Shown: in pieces, positions 44,061 through 54,715 of the stretch
Numbering within the stretch: the first letter of the stretch is position 1
How the letters are laid out: each line of letters opens with the position of its first letter
NCBI RefSeq assembly: GCF_000321225.1
Contig: NW_004450266.1
Location: forward strand, 7,370,081-7,434,080
Reading direction: 5' to 3'
DNA: 64,000 bases
From: Odobenus rosmarus divergens
Lineage: Eukaryota; Chordata; Mammalia; Carnivora; Odobenidae
Made by a program: the position numbers and the translations under genes
The notes under the pieces: generated by a model
What the model saw: only the letters and a program-made list of their open reading frames with translations
What the model was told of the DNA's origin: nothing
The model's database searches: none

Positions 44061-44705
44061 TGGGATGGGGCTGGCACAAGCTTTTAGAGAGACAGACATA
44101 GATTCAAATGCATGATCTTGGACATCTCAAATTTTGCGAGCCCCAGGATCTTCATTCAGGGTTACTGCAGACCACGAGATACAGCTAGGGGACCATAGCT
44201 CTGGTTTTGCCCAGGGTGGTGCTGGCCTATGCCAATACCCAAAGGTAATTATTAATAGTGCCCCCTTCAATTTCAAAGAGTCCTGGTTTGAATGAAAAGT
44301 TATATGGCTTCCTGGCTTTGCCTTTAAAAGTGCTCAGCAAGGCATATGATACATATAATAGATGCTTAAGATATGTTTGCTGAATCAGATGCTTCAAAAC
44401 AAAAAATTCCCCTCCCTCTGATGTGTATGTGTTAGCATTTTTGTATCTCTACCAAATTTTACAGATTATAATTAATGACAAACTATGCAAAAACTCAAAA
44501 AAAGAAAAAAACAGCCAAAGCACCATGTGATGGAAAAAATGACAAAACCACCTCTTTTATCCCGTCTCTGATTTTCCGAGGGCTGTGATGAAGGCTTATA
44601 TGCCAATTTACAAAGCCTCCTGGGAGGGAGCAGAGGGTCATGCCGATCTTTTGCTTTATCTCCATTTTGGCCTCTACAGGTGCCTGTCTGTCAGGGGTGC
44701 AGCAG

Positions 44706-44928
44706 NNNNNNNNNNNNNNNNNNNNNNNNNNNNNNNNNNNNNNNNNNNNNNNNNNNNNNNNNNNNNNNNNNNNNNNNNNNNNNNNNNNNNNNNNNNNNNN
44801 NNNNNNNNNNNNNNNNNNNNNNNNNNNNNNNNNNNNNNNNNNNNNNNNNNNNNNNNNNNNNNNNNNNNNNNNNNNNNNNNNNNNNNNNNNNNNNNNNNNN
44901 NNNNNNNNNNNNNNNNNNNNNNNNNNNN
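44706..44928. other. Assembly gap (223 N)
   Basis: Unknown bases. Frames of 93-116 codons reported across it are meaningless. Flanks are AGGGGTGCAGCAG on the left and AATTTAAAGTTTG on the right. Confidence 1.
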
Positions 44929-45350
44929 AATTTAAAGTTTGTTTACATTTATGCTGAATAAAGCAGTGCTAATGCAGACCATGACTTCTCCATTTCCTTC
45001 AAGGAAGGTCTGGAGTCTCAGAAGGGACCCACTCTTTGTCCAACTTTGAGCCAGTTAGTCAGCATCTACTATGTGGCAAGTGCCAAGGCCAACTCCTTCT
45101 ATTGGCTACAGTGGGGCCAGTATCCCCTTGCAAGTGTTTCTGGAGCAAGTGACTTTATGCAATTTTCTTCAGCTGGCAGATTTCCCTCTCCTGCAGTCCA
45201 GGGAACATCTGAACTGTGGAGCTGGTTGGCACAACCCACTCAACTCTCTGGCCAAACACCTCACAAGGCCCCGTTATAATAGAGATCTATCAGAACACTT
45301 GGAAGGCAGAGCATTTTGATCTTGTTGTTTGGGTCAGAACGCTGCCCATA
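44929..45350. other. Unassigned sequence
   Basis: Includes a weak reverse MIR or L2 trace (GCATCTACTATGTGGCAAGT at about 45062). No gene is supported. Confidence 0.45.
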
Positions 45351-45359
45351 TGGTTTTCA

Positions 45360-45898
45360 GTTTTTGCTTTGTTTTATCTTATTATTTTTTTAATTTTTCA
45401 AAATAAAAGTTGTATATATTTAAAATATGCAACATGATTTGATATACATACACATAGTGAAATGATTACTATAGTCAAGCTAATTAACATATCTATGTCA
45501 TCATATGGCTATTTTCTTTTTGTGGTGAGAGCATTTGAAATCTACTCTCTTAGCAAATTTCCAGTACTCAGTACAGTATTATTAATTATAGTCATTATGT
45601 GTACATGAGATCTCTAAACTTACTCACCCTATAAAACTCTGTATCCTGTGACCGACATTTCCCATTTCCCCCACCTCCCTACTCCTGGCAACTTCTGTTC
45701 AACTCTCTGCTTCTATGTATTTGACTTCTTTAGATTCCACATATAGTGGGATCATGCATTTTCTTTCTGTGTCTGACTTATTTCACTTAATATAATGTCT
45801 TCCAGATTTATCCATGTTGTTACAAATGGCAGCATCTTTTTAAATGCTGAATAATATTCCATTGTATGTGTATGATTCACATATATATATATAATTTC
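45360..45898 (-). repeat. LINE-1 3' end, antisense, part 1
   Basis: On the minus strand this is the 3'-UTR and end of ORF2: AGATTCCACATATAGTGGGA, TTATCCATGTTGTTACAAAT and AATATTCCATTGTATGTGTA are reverse L1 phrases. A short TA run (45878-45892) lies just before the SINE. Confidence 0.85.
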
Positions 45899-46085
45899 TT
45901 TTTTAAAGTTTTTTTATTTGTTCATTTGATAGAGACAGAAAGAGCATGAGCAGGGGGTGGGAGGGAGAGGGAGAAGCAGACTCCCCGCTGAGCAGGGTCC
46001 CCAATGTGGGACTCGATCCCAGGACCCAGAGATCATGACCTGAGCTAAAGCAGACACTTAACCATCTGAGCCACCCAGGCGTCCC
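45899..46085 (-). mobile_element. CAN-SINE (SINEC), minus strand, inside L1
   Basis: TTTTTTAAAGTTTTTTTATT, GA-rich body, then AGAGATCATGACCTGAGC and TCTGAGCCACCCAGGCGTCC. The L1 continues on both sides. The target duplication is obscured by the adjacent TA run. Confidence 0.93.
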
Positions 46086-47000
46086 CATCTCACAAGTTCT
46101 TTATCCGTTCATCTGTCGATGGACCCTTAGGTTATTTCCATGTCTTGGCCACCGTAAATAATGCTGCAATGGACATGGGGGGGGGTGCATATCTTTTTGA
46201 GCACCGACTTCATTTCCTTTGGGTATATATTTAGAAGAGGGATTGCTGGATTATATGGTAGTTCTTTTTTTTTCTTTCTTAGGTTTTTCTTTATTTTTTT
46301 GAGGAACCTCCATACTGTTTGCCACAGTGGCTGTACCAATTTACATTCCCAGCAACAGTGCACAAGGGTCCCCTTTTCTCCATATCTTCACCAATACTTG
46401 TTTTTATCTTTTTGGTAATAGCCATCCTAACAGCTGTGAGGTGGTATCTCATCTCATCGTGGTTTTGTTTTGCATTTCCCTGATGATTAGTGATGTTGAA
46501 TACCTTTGCATGTACCTGTTGGCCATTTGTGTGCCTTTGGAAAAATTTTTATTTAGGTCCTTTGCCCAATTTTAAATTGGGTTGTTTAGTTTTTTGCTAT
46601 TGAATTGTATGAGCTCCTTGGATATTAACCCCCTATCAGATACACGGTTTACACATATGTTCTCCCAATCCATAGGTTGCTTTTCCATTTCCTTGATTGC
46701 TTTAAGTTTTTTTCATTTCATGTAGTCTCACGTGTTCATTTTTCCTTTCGTTGCCTAAGCTTTTGGTGTCATATCCAAAATGTCACTGCCAAGGCCAACG
46801 CCAAGAAGCTTTTCCTCTATGTCTTCTTTTAGAAGTTTTGTGGTTTCAGGCCTTAACGTTTAATCCAGTCTGAATTGGGTTTTTGTACAGGGTAAGATAA
46901 AGGGTCTTATTTCGTTCTTTTGCATGTGGCTCTCCAGTTTTCCCAACATCATTCATTGAAGAGACTACTGTTTCCCATTATGTATTCTTGGCACATGTAG
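46086..47000 (-). repeat. LINE-1 ORF2 C-terminal remnant, antisense, part 2
   Basis: Read on the minus strand, 46127-46363 encodes [16 protein letters not shown] and [16 protein letters not shown], clear relics of the ORF2p C-terminus, separated by an insertion of lysine codons from a T-run expansion. Further right, AGCTCCTTGGATATTAACCC and GGTTGCTTTTCCATTTCCTT are also reverse L1. The element is 5'-truncated near 47000 and non-functional. Confidence 0.9.
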
Positions 47001-47545
47001 TGTGTGGATGGGTTGGAATGATTGGATTAAGAATGCAATGGGGCCTACCTAGACATTAGCATGATCCTGAAATGTCTGAGAGGAATTGGATCTTACAAAT
47101 TTACTAAAACACAAACAAGTCTATTATTTTTTAAATCTAGTACCTAATGAATATCAGTGGTGAAAGGATCAACTTTAACTAGAACTGATGGCTGTCAGAA
47201 CTGATTTCCCCACAGACTAGATCAGGTGCTTCTTCTTGAGACTCCTTGAAACTTGACGCTTATCTCTACCTTGTCAGGGGTCACACTGTTCTCTAATATT
47301 TGAGTTTATATGTCTTTCGTGCTAACAAGACCAGAAACTCACTGAGAGCAAAAATTTTCGTTTCCATGTCTATGTCCAGTTCAGAGCAGCATTTGTCCAG
47401 AAATCTAGGACACTTCGAGAAGGCAAAGCAGCTCATCCATTGGAAACTTGGGCCCCAATTTGGAATTTGCTTTGCATGTGGAGGAAACAATATGGTGCCT
47501 GGTAGGTCATTGACCTTTGTTGAATTTTATTTTGAATGAGTTGGG
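47001..47545. other. Unassigned sequence
   Basis: About 540 bases between L1 and L2 remnants with no nameable element; a weak L2-like trace is possible at 47270-47370 on the plus strand. Confidence 0.4.
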
Positions 47546-47549
47546 GTGC

Positions 47550-47905
47550 CCTTGGACTGACATGATCTGGCTTTAAAAGGATCCATCTGGCTGCTGGGTT
47601 GAGAAAAGATTTGTGGGGTTGGAGGTCAGAGACTGGATGAAAGGCTATGTCAATCATTTAAGTGAAATATGGTGGTGGCTTGAACCAGGGCAGGAGTGGT
47701 GGAATGGTAAGAATGTTCACAGTGTTCTGTATTATGAACACCAGCCTGGTGGGACTGGCTGATAAAGCAAATGTGGGGTGCAAAGGAAAGAAAGAGGATT
47801 CAAGGAGGATTCCAGTGTCTTTGGCCTGAGTAGCAAAAGGTTGGAATTACCATTGACTGAGCTGGGGAAGAGTAGGGGTGGGAATAAATTTGGAATAATG
47901 TCCCC
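47550..47905 (-). repeat. L2 LINE inner fragment
   Basis: GGATCCATCTGGCTGCTGGG, GGTGGTGGCTTGAACCAGGG, GATTCCAGTGTCTTTGGCC and ATTGACTGAGCTGGGGAAGA follow the reverse L2 in correct order. Confidence 0.85.
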
Positions 47906-48074
47906 TCTAGGGTAGGAGAGGATCGCTGTCATCGGACTCATTCCACAGCCTTTCCCAGCTCCGCATTCCTGCCTTTGGGAAAACCTCAGTCCTGCCGTTG
48001 CTCCAAAGGCAAAGGCACCAGCTTCTGACCCCCGCCTCCTTCAATATTCCTTTACGTGCTGCCCTTTCTCTGGG

Positions 48075-48345
48075 ATGTCCTCACGTCTGTCAGACGCAGC
48101 GGGAAGGAAAATCAGGTTCTACCTAATTAGCTCATCTTAAGTGGATTTCACTGTGCATTTAATTAAACCTGTTATAATCTTGAAGGGTATTTTGATACAT
48201 AGTACTCGATACAGAGTAATTAGACTACTGTGGGCATGCACATAAATATCTTTGGGCTGAGGTTTTAAGCTGGGCTCTGCTGCTGTGGGTTCATATGAGC
48301 TGCCCTGCCAATAATTTCAAAACCAATAACATTTATACACTCCAT
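48075..48345. promoter_or_regulatory. Candidate conserved enhancer-like element, homeodomain-rich
   Basis: Repeat-free. TAATTAG at 48124-48130, palindromic TTTAATTAAA at 48158-48167, and TAATTAG at 48217-48223 are spaced over about 100 bases, with CAATAATTTCAAAACCAATA further on. Motifs are seen; enhancer role is inference. Confidence 0.3.
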
Positions 48346-48424
48346 ATTTGCAGCCTTCACAGCCATTCTGGCGGGTGGATGAATTGCAAGGTCACTGGTT
48401 ATCTTTTCCCATGGTTTAGGGGAA

Positions 48425-48640
48425 GGATTCCTGATCCTATCACTCTCCTGTTCAAATGATTGTGTAGTTCCTCACCGAGTATGGAATGAGGTCAAAGCTG
48501 CTTGAATATGGGTTCCTGGTCTAGCCAATGTAGTTACCCACTATGTTTGTGGTATATTCTTCGTCTTCAAAAACTTATTCAATGGAACCCTATTTCTCAT
48601 CTGCCTTCAAGCCTCTGCTTTAGCATTTTTTTCTATTTTG
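48425..48640 (+). repeat. L2 LINE fragment
   Basis: CCTATCACTCTCCTGTTCAA, GTATGGAATGAGGTCAAAGC and GTCTAGCCAATGTAG follow the L2 plus strand, ending with GCCTTCAAGCCTCTGC. Confidence 0.6.
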
Positions 48641-48644
48641 GAAT

Positions 48645-48950
48645 TCTTTTGTCTTTTATTCTGTGTCTGTCAGAATGGGCCAGGATATCATGATATCTCA
48701 GTGGCTTACTGTATCAAAGGGGTTTTTAAATTCCCTCCTTCTGACCTTCCCACTCACTGCAGGTCAGCAGCACTCAGTTCCACTGCCAGTTATCAGGGGA
48801 GAAGGGAAGAGGAAATGGTGATCATGTACCGCATCTTAGAGCTTCTACTCAGAAGCAGCACATTCGCTTACACTAACATTTCCTTGGCCAGGTAAGTCAT
48901 AGGACCAAGTCGGCCATCAGTGGGGTGGGGAAGTATAATCCTCTCCCAGG
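48645..48950 (-). repeat. Probable ancient interspersed repeat, family not assigned
   Basis: ATGATATCTCAGTGGCTTAC, CACTGCAGGTCAGCAGCACT, AGAGCTTCTACTCAGAAGCA and GGCCAGGTAAGTCATAGGAC form a series I associate with a common mammalian repeat. Orientation is a guess. Confidence 0.4.
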
Positions 48951-49064
48951 CGGAGACAGTGAATGTCTGTGAACAACAACAATACCATCTAGAGATGCAT
49001 TATGGATCTTTCTAGGATGGCCCATCATTTTTATTTCCATAGCAGTAAATCAGTGATCATTCTG

Positions 49065-49146
49065 TACTTTCCATTAGGGTGATTTTTTGCTTGTTTGTTT
49101 GTGTCTTGTTGTTGTTGTGGGTTTTTTTGTTTTTTGTTTTTTTAAG
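49065..49146. repeat. T-rich TTG/TTTG low-complexity tract
   Basis: TTTGCTTGTTTGTTTGTG, TTGTTGTTGTTG and a run of T and G to 49145. Low complexity only. Confidence 0.85.
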
Positions 49147-49354
49147 TTGGCACTTCCCTCTTTTCACAGGCACTGTTCCTTGGCCTCTCTCTCATCTGCC
49201 GTGCCTCAGGGAGTGCTTTGCCCTTAGACACTCGATACATGTTCTGTGAATTAAATGTTGCATTTCCAACACTGCATCACCCAGGAGGCAGCATATGAAC
49301 TTGAGAAGCCTGAGAAAGCTAGAACTGCTCCCCTTACAAAGATCTACAGCTCTC

Positions 49355-49500
49355 TTCTGTGATAATTTTATTACATTCAATCCTTGTATCAGCCTTGGGA
49401 TGTTGGCCCTATTTTACTCCAATTATACCTATGAGAACATGGAGGCCCAGAGAGACACATGCATGCTCACCATGACAGTGAGCTAAATTATTGCCAGTTT
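49355..49500 (-). repeat. MIR-like SINE fragment
   Basis: ATTACATTCAATCCTTGTAT, CTATTTTACTCCAATTATAC and ATGGAGGCCCAGAGAGACAC follow the reverse MIR core. Confidence 0.65.
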
Positions 49501-49864
49501 AGCATTACTTTTAAATTTAAAATTATGTGTAGAAATGATTAGTGTTTCATGGCCAAAGGGATGAGACCAAATCTTCTACCAAGGGAATGCCTTTGCTAAC
49601 ACATACGCCCTTTGACTCCCAGGGAGTGGGAATGGGGGAGAATTACCCAATAATCCAGCAAGATTCAGAAAGGTTTACTTAATTGTTGAAGCTGACTCAC
49701 TTTGTAAATTCTTACACTAAATTATTTGTGTTAGGGAGAACCCGAGAATGAAAATGGATCCTTTGGGGTGAGAGTGCAGAAAAGGAAGAAAATAAGAGGA
49801 TAAAAATAGAAGGAACCAAAATATTAGTGGAGATGTTAAAAAAAGTAAGTTTTTAAAAGGAAGA

Positions 49865-49990
49865 GTCATTATGTCAATTCATTATTTGGTGCTATTAATT
49901 GCCAATATATGTGCTAAGTATTGGAAATACAAAGATGGAAAAGAGCTGGTCCTTGCCCATGAAGGGGTCTTCAGCTTGGAAACAGAGAGT
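49865..49990 (-). repeat. Probable L2 LINE 3' tail
   Basis: ATGTGCTAAGTATTGGAAAT then AAGAGCTGGTCCTTGCCCAT is a diverged reverse L2 3' end. Confidence 0.55.
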
Positions 49991-50104
49991 CCTCCCGATG
50001 CAAGGCAGAGTAATAACCACCCCCTCGGAGGCACAACCCAAACATGTCGGGAGCACCAGAGAAGGAGGAAGGGAAAGCAAACGGGAGTGAAAGCTGCTGA
50101 TCCC

Positions 50105-50300
50105 AGCAGTATCACCCTAGTCCAGGCGGCTTATTAACCAGATTGTCAGTAATGTCATGGTAAATGTTTCTAATGTTTTTTTAAAAGCCTCCAAGCATTT
50201 TATTGCCTTTGACCCTTCATCTAATAAAGCTATCTGCCTATGCCAAGTGGTGTCAGAATGCCACTTAACATGAGCAGCCAAGTCCATTCCAAGGCTCATG
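50105..50300. other. Repeat-poor block, weak candidate conserved element
   Basis: ATTAACCAGATTGTCAGTAA, TTTTATTGCCTTTGACCC and CCAAGTGGTGTCAG occur in sequence with no recognised transposon. TTGACCC- and AAGTGG-type sites are suggestive only. Confidence 0.2.
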
Positions 50301-50639
50301 AGGGCGAAGGAGCTCCTTCACAAAAAGCGGCCCTTTCTATCCCCATGTCTGGTCCAACTCACACCCGAGCCGATCTGAGCTGTGTCCTGGGTGTGTCGCA
50401 TGTCCTAGTACCCTGCCAGACACCAACCAGCTCTTCTTACAGGGAGGCCAAAGAGTGTTGTGCACAACTGTGGGCACCTGAGCCAGCCAGCATGTCCAGG
50501 TTCACAGCCTGGCTCCACCACTGAACCCTAAGTCCTTGGTAAGCATTCAGTTTGCTATCTTTAAAACAGGAATTATGAGCACCTGCTTTGTCAGCTTCTT
50601 GTGGTTACTATGAATACCTTAACGATTCTCTATTCTAGC

Positions 50640-50880
50640 TCTATCCCCACCAGCCATACTTAACACTTACTGAAAGCTAAGTCAGTGCCATACACTAGGC
50701 TAGGCACTTTCTGTGTGGGTCCCATTTAACCCTCACAATGCTTTGGGGTCAACTGTGTCTTCACCTCCATGGTATAGATGAAGTAACGTGGTTTTGTTAT
50801 CTCAGGGAAACTTCCCCATATTGCACAGCTATTAAGTGGCTGAGGTGGGACTTGAACCTGGATAAATCATGCTACCAGGA
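50640..50880 (-). repeat. MIR SINE, nearly full length
   Basis: TAACACTTACTGAAAGCTAA, CACTAGGCTAGGCACTTTCT, ACCCTCACAATGCTTTGGGG and GGGACTTGAACCTGGATAAA follow the reverse MIR. Confidence 0.85.
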
Positions 50881-50924
50881 TAAACCCTCTGTGATCAGAC
50901 TCTACTCACAAAGGAAGGAGAGAA

Positions 50925-51130
50925 GTGGTCCCCAAGCCAGGATACACAAATTACTTGGGAAAGATATACCACAACCCCCCTCTCCCCCTCCGACACTTTC
51001 TCCCTCTCACTCTCCCAGGCTCCACCCAGCAGATTATGATTCAGTGCATTGCAGGGGGATCCAGCAATATGCACTTTTTTAAACAAATGGCTCAGGTAAT
51101 TTTGACAAAGCTGGTTCTTAGAAAAACTTT
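50925..51130 (+). repeat. MER5-like hAT (Charlie) non-autonomous DNA transposon relic
   Basis: GTGGTCCCCAAGCCAGGATA, CAGGCTCCACCCAGCAGATT, ATGATTCAGTGC and the ending ACAAAGCTGGTTCTTAGAA match the short MER5 family layout. A CT-rich insertion (50975-51018) lengthens it. Confidence 0.6.
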
Positions 51131-51970
51131 TGGGACCTCAATTTGACTTCAAGGCTTTCTTGGTTCAACTCCTCTCTGCTACTTGAATCTGGTCTATGTC
51201 CTCAAACTTTCCTACCTCATTAGAAAGTCATCTATCCACCCACTGAGCCTGTGCACCCTTGTGCTGGACTTTGGTAGTGCAGGCAAGAGGAAGGCATGGT
51301 TCCCAATCTGGAGGTGCTCATGCTTTCCTATGTTCACTAGAACTCGATGTCCTCTCTGCTTCTATGCATTAGTTTCAGAATATGCTCTGGAGACCTAGTG
51401 GACAAGTCTCCCTTTGGCTTCCAGCCCTTCTTTGGTTTCCTCTTCTTTGGGCAATACCCCTGAAGGAGAGGATGGAGCAAAGAGTGGTTTATAAGGGTGG
51501 ATTGGGTCTCAGGGCTTATTTGTCTGTCCTGAGCTGCCCTCCCCTCGCAGTCAGCTTGGTGTGTACCTATGGTTGCTCTGTCTGCCTTGCAGCTGCATCC
51601 CAACACGTCCCCAAATAAACATTAGCTGCCATGGTGGCCCCTATCCAGTCTCCACCCTCCACAGCTGAGGAAGGGGTCTGGAGGCTTGGAGATAGGAAGG
51701 GTTGAGAAGCAGAGCCGAACCAAGGGTTCCGTTGGAGGGCATGGATGGATTTTGGAGGGGCCCATGGACTCTTGAGATGGTACGTATATGTCTCCTGTGC
51801 ATTGCCTGTGGGAAGTGAAGGAGTCCATTATTGTCACTGGGTTTGCAAAGCATTTGTGATTCTCAAAAGCTTAAGAGCTACTGCTCTCCATTCCCTCAAA
51901 GGGGGTAAAACCCTGTTTTCAGAGAAGAATTTCATGAGGCTTCCCATGTTCCCTCAACCTCTCGCTGAAG
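51131..51970. other. Unassigned sequence
   Basis: No confident element; several frames of 60-89 codons on both strands show no family resemblance. Confidence 0.4.
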
Positions 51971-51974
51971 AGTC

Positions 51975-52155
51975 TACCTTATTTGATCTTTGTTCCCATT
52001 CTGTGGAATAGTTATTAGCTCTACTTAATGATTTGATACCTAAGGTCTTGATAGAGAAAAGAAACTTGGCCCAAGTCCCATGGCTACTAAGTGGCAAAGG
52101 CAGGGCCCACACTCAGGTCCAGCGGACTCCCAGCCCAGAGCTTAGGCCACTACAT
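51975..52155 (-). repeat. MIR SINE
   Basis: CCCATTCTGTGGAATAGTTA, TTGGCCCAAGTCCCATGGCT, AGTGGCAAAGGCAGGGCCCA follow the reverse MIR. Confidence 0.7.
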
Positions 52156-52306
52156 CACTCAAGCTCAGCCATGGCATGGTCTCCTGCTGGCCAAAGACCC
52201 AAACCCTATTCATGTTGACAAAGCCATTCATTCCACTAGAAGAAATGAAGTTTCTTTCACTCTCAGAAACTACCAGGGAAATAGCCAGTTTAAATTAGTA
52301 ATAAGA

Positions 52307-52503
52307 CTGGGGCGCCTGCGTGGCTCAGTTGGTTAAACATCTGCTTTCGGCTCGGATCATGATCCCAGGGTCCTGGGATCAATTCCCTCATTGGGCTCCT
52401 TGCTCACCGGGAGCCTGTTTCTCCCTCTGCCTGCCACTACCCCATCCCCTTCCCCCGCTCTCTTTGACAATTAAATAAATAAAATCTTTAAAAAAATAAA
52501 TAC
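52307..52503 (+). mobile_element. CAN-SINE (SINEC), plus strand
   Basis: GGGGCGCCTGCGTGGCTCAG is close to the SINEC 5' consensus, followed by the tRNA-like head, CT-rich body and AATAAATAAAATCTTTAAAA tail. ATTAGTAAtaAGA at 52294-52306 and ATTAGTAAagAGA at 52504-52516 is the likely target duplication. Confidence 0.96.
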
Positions 52504-52534
52504 ATTAGTAAAGAGAATTCAATCCACTTTTGAG

Positions 52535-52710
52535 TATCTACTGTTATGCCAAGCACTTATGTATATTATTGTGTTTAAGTTTCAGAAAAATCCTGAAAGT
52601 CCTGCCTTTCCATTCTACAAAGAAGATAAATCCCAGAAAGACTGGATTAAATTGTCCAAGCTTCCACTGCTGGAGGGCCAGGATTTGAACCCAGGTCTCT
52701 GAAGTCTTCA
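52535..52710 (-). repeat. MIR SINE
   Basis: TATGCCAAGCACTTATGTAT, CCATTCTACAAAGAAGATAA and CCAGGATTTGAACCCAGGTC follow the reverse MIR. Confidence 0.8.
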
Positions 52711-52804
52711 CAGTTTTATCTTTCTACATCTTTCTCATTCTCTGGTGACTTAAAGGATCTGCCTGGGAAGCTGCTGGCTAGTGCCTAAGGCAGAGAGTTG
52801 AGGG

Positions 52805-52955
52805 ATGAGAATGGAAATGGTGGGCTACTAAATTTCTCTGAACCTCAGTTTTCTTATCTGTAAAGTGGAAATAAATCCCATTTTGAAGGCTGACTGTGAA
52901 GGTCAAATGAGGTCATGCATGTAAGTGCCCAACACGTGGAAGGTCTCCTTGCATT
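52805..52955 (+). repeat. MIR SINE
   Basis: CTGAACCTCAGTTTTCTTAT, CTGTAAAGTGGAAATAAATC and GCCCAACACGTGGAAGGTCT follow the MIR core and tail. Confidence 0.85.
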
Positions 52956-53139
52956 AGCCTTCTTATCCGTGGGCAAGAAGCGCCTACAGCCAACACTTGG
53001 CCTGTCTTCTTCTTGGGTCTCTGCTGGTAACAGTGGCTTAGTGGCCTCCTGTGAGGCGGAACCAGCATTATTAGAGAGTTTCTCTTTTTCATCCCGCCTG
53101 GAGATTTGAGGAGTTAAAAACCATTTTTCAAAAGATGTT

Positions 53140-53510
53140 TTGACACTTAATTATACACACCCTCCTCTTTAGTTGTAACTTCTCTTGTCACGTCTGCAAC
53201 AAACAGGGGTTTTGATGTATGAAAGCACAGCTCCTGCCCCTCGATTATCAGTTTCCTGCCTTTAACAATTAGTGGTCTGAACACTGAAGTCCAAACACCT
53301 GGATAACTTAATTATTTCTCTTTCTCTTTCCCTTAACCAAGAACATCCAGCAAATGACACATCAGTTTACCTAGGAGTTTCTGAAATGTGACTTGAGACA
53401 GTACACTGGAACCAATGACCCTTCTCTCAGACAACATTCAATTAATATGCAAATGAATTAGACCTTCTGGGTCAGCATTCAAGTTCAGAATCCAATGAGA
53501 TGGGGAGGGG
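53140..53510. promoter_or_regulatory. Candidate conserved enhancer-like element with POU octamer
   Basis: About 370 bases without a recognised repeat. A perfect octamer ATGCAAAT (53447-53454) sits in TTAATATGCAAATGAATTAG. AACTTAATTATTTC, CAATTAGTGG and CCTCGATTATCAG are also present. The dense motif set is seen; conservation and activity are inference. Confidence 0.3.
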
Positions 53511-53539
53511 CTGGGGGTGAGAAGGTAATAATAAGTGCT

Positions 53540-53745
53540 TAGAGGCATCATGAGAGAGAGTACAGGGTTTAGACTCAGATCAACCAGGATTTGAATCCTG
53601 GCTCCACCATTTACTTGCTTTCTTACCCAGTCATGAGATTTACCCTATTCGAGCCTCAGTTTTAGCAACCTTAAAACAGGGATAATAATTTTCTGCCCCT
53701 TCTGACTTCACAGATTGTTATAACACTTGTCACATGGCTAAGTGC
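53540..53745 (+). repeat. MIR SINE, nearly full length
   Basis: TACAGGGTTTAGACTCAGAT, GGATTTGAATCCTGGCTCCA, GAGCCTCAGTTTTAGCAACC and AGGGATAATAATTTTCTGCC follow the MIR. Confidence 0.85.
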
Positions 53746-54585
53746 TCCCCATGGGAGTTTCTGTCCTTTTTCAGGGGGTTATTTTTCTCTCATGCAGATG
53801 TTGTACATGCAAAGCTCTGCAGGTGCCAGAAAGGCAATGCAAATGAATCAAGGGAACCATGGTAGCATGAGGGACTGACTATAGGGAGTGGTGGGGACTG
53901 GGGCAAATGAGAACGCACTCCCCACATGGACAAAAGGAGGGCTTCAATGGAGCACACCTGGGTTGTCATGCTTCTGATTTTTTTTTTTTTTAAGACAAGG
54001 CTGAAATCTGGATTTTATGTAACTTCTCCCAATACTGTGCATAAACAGCACATGTCTGTAGTTTCCATTTACTGGCAAAGAGCCAGGGTGCACTTGTATC
54101 TAGCAGGTTTGGGGAGTAAAGTTTGGCTCACTTCTGCTTGGAATTAGTATACCTTGCAGCCAGTCCCCTTCTGTACCACCTCCAAATTTCCCTTTAGCTC
54201 CAGAGACCCTCAATTCCTGTCTTCCCCAACCACAGAGAGAAAAGTAAAAAATCCAGGTCTGTTTTTATGCAGAGCTACCTGGTACTCACTGGCCACCTAA
54301 AAGTCAGCTCTGGGACCCATGTGTGTCCATCTCAGAAGGCCTACTGGCAAGCTTTTCTGAGCAAAAGAGCTGTGCTCTATGAGATGAGATTGCAGGTTGG
54401 AGCCAGGAGGAAGGGGTGGACAGCTCTAAGGGCAGCCTCAGCACCAGGGTTCTGCTTCTTGCTCTAGCCGTGAGTAACTGTGTGGCGATGTCCCTGGAGA
54501 TGTTTCTGTCCTGGCATGTTCATGTCCATGATGGGAATAATAATACATACCTCCCTTCCTCGCCAATACTCTAGGAGAGTAAATT
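53746..54585. other. Unassigned sequence
   Basis: No nameable element. A run of T (53978-53991) ends in TTTAAGAC. Confidence 0.4.
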
Positions 54586-54589
54586 ACAA

Positions 54590-54715
54590 GATCTAACAAT
54601 GATTCAACATCATTTTCTGAGTGCCTGATCTAGACCAGGGCCTGCCAGAAGCTGGGGACACTCAGGTGAATGAGACCATCCCTGCGTTCAAGGGGCAAAC
54701 ACACACGTTAACAGC
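54590..54715 (-). repeat. L2 LINE 3' tail
   Basis: CATTTTCTGAGTGCCTGATC, CCAGAAGCTGGGGACACTCA, GACCATCCCTGCGTTCAAGG follow the reverse L2 3' end. Confidence 0.65.

Noticed and set aside
44585..44961. Open frames of 93-116 codons
   Set aside because: They consist mainly of unknown residues across the N gap.
46127..46363. 78-codon frame that could be mistaken for a small gene
   Set aside because: Its residues are the C-terminal part of L1 ORF2p in a truncated element interrupted by a SINE.
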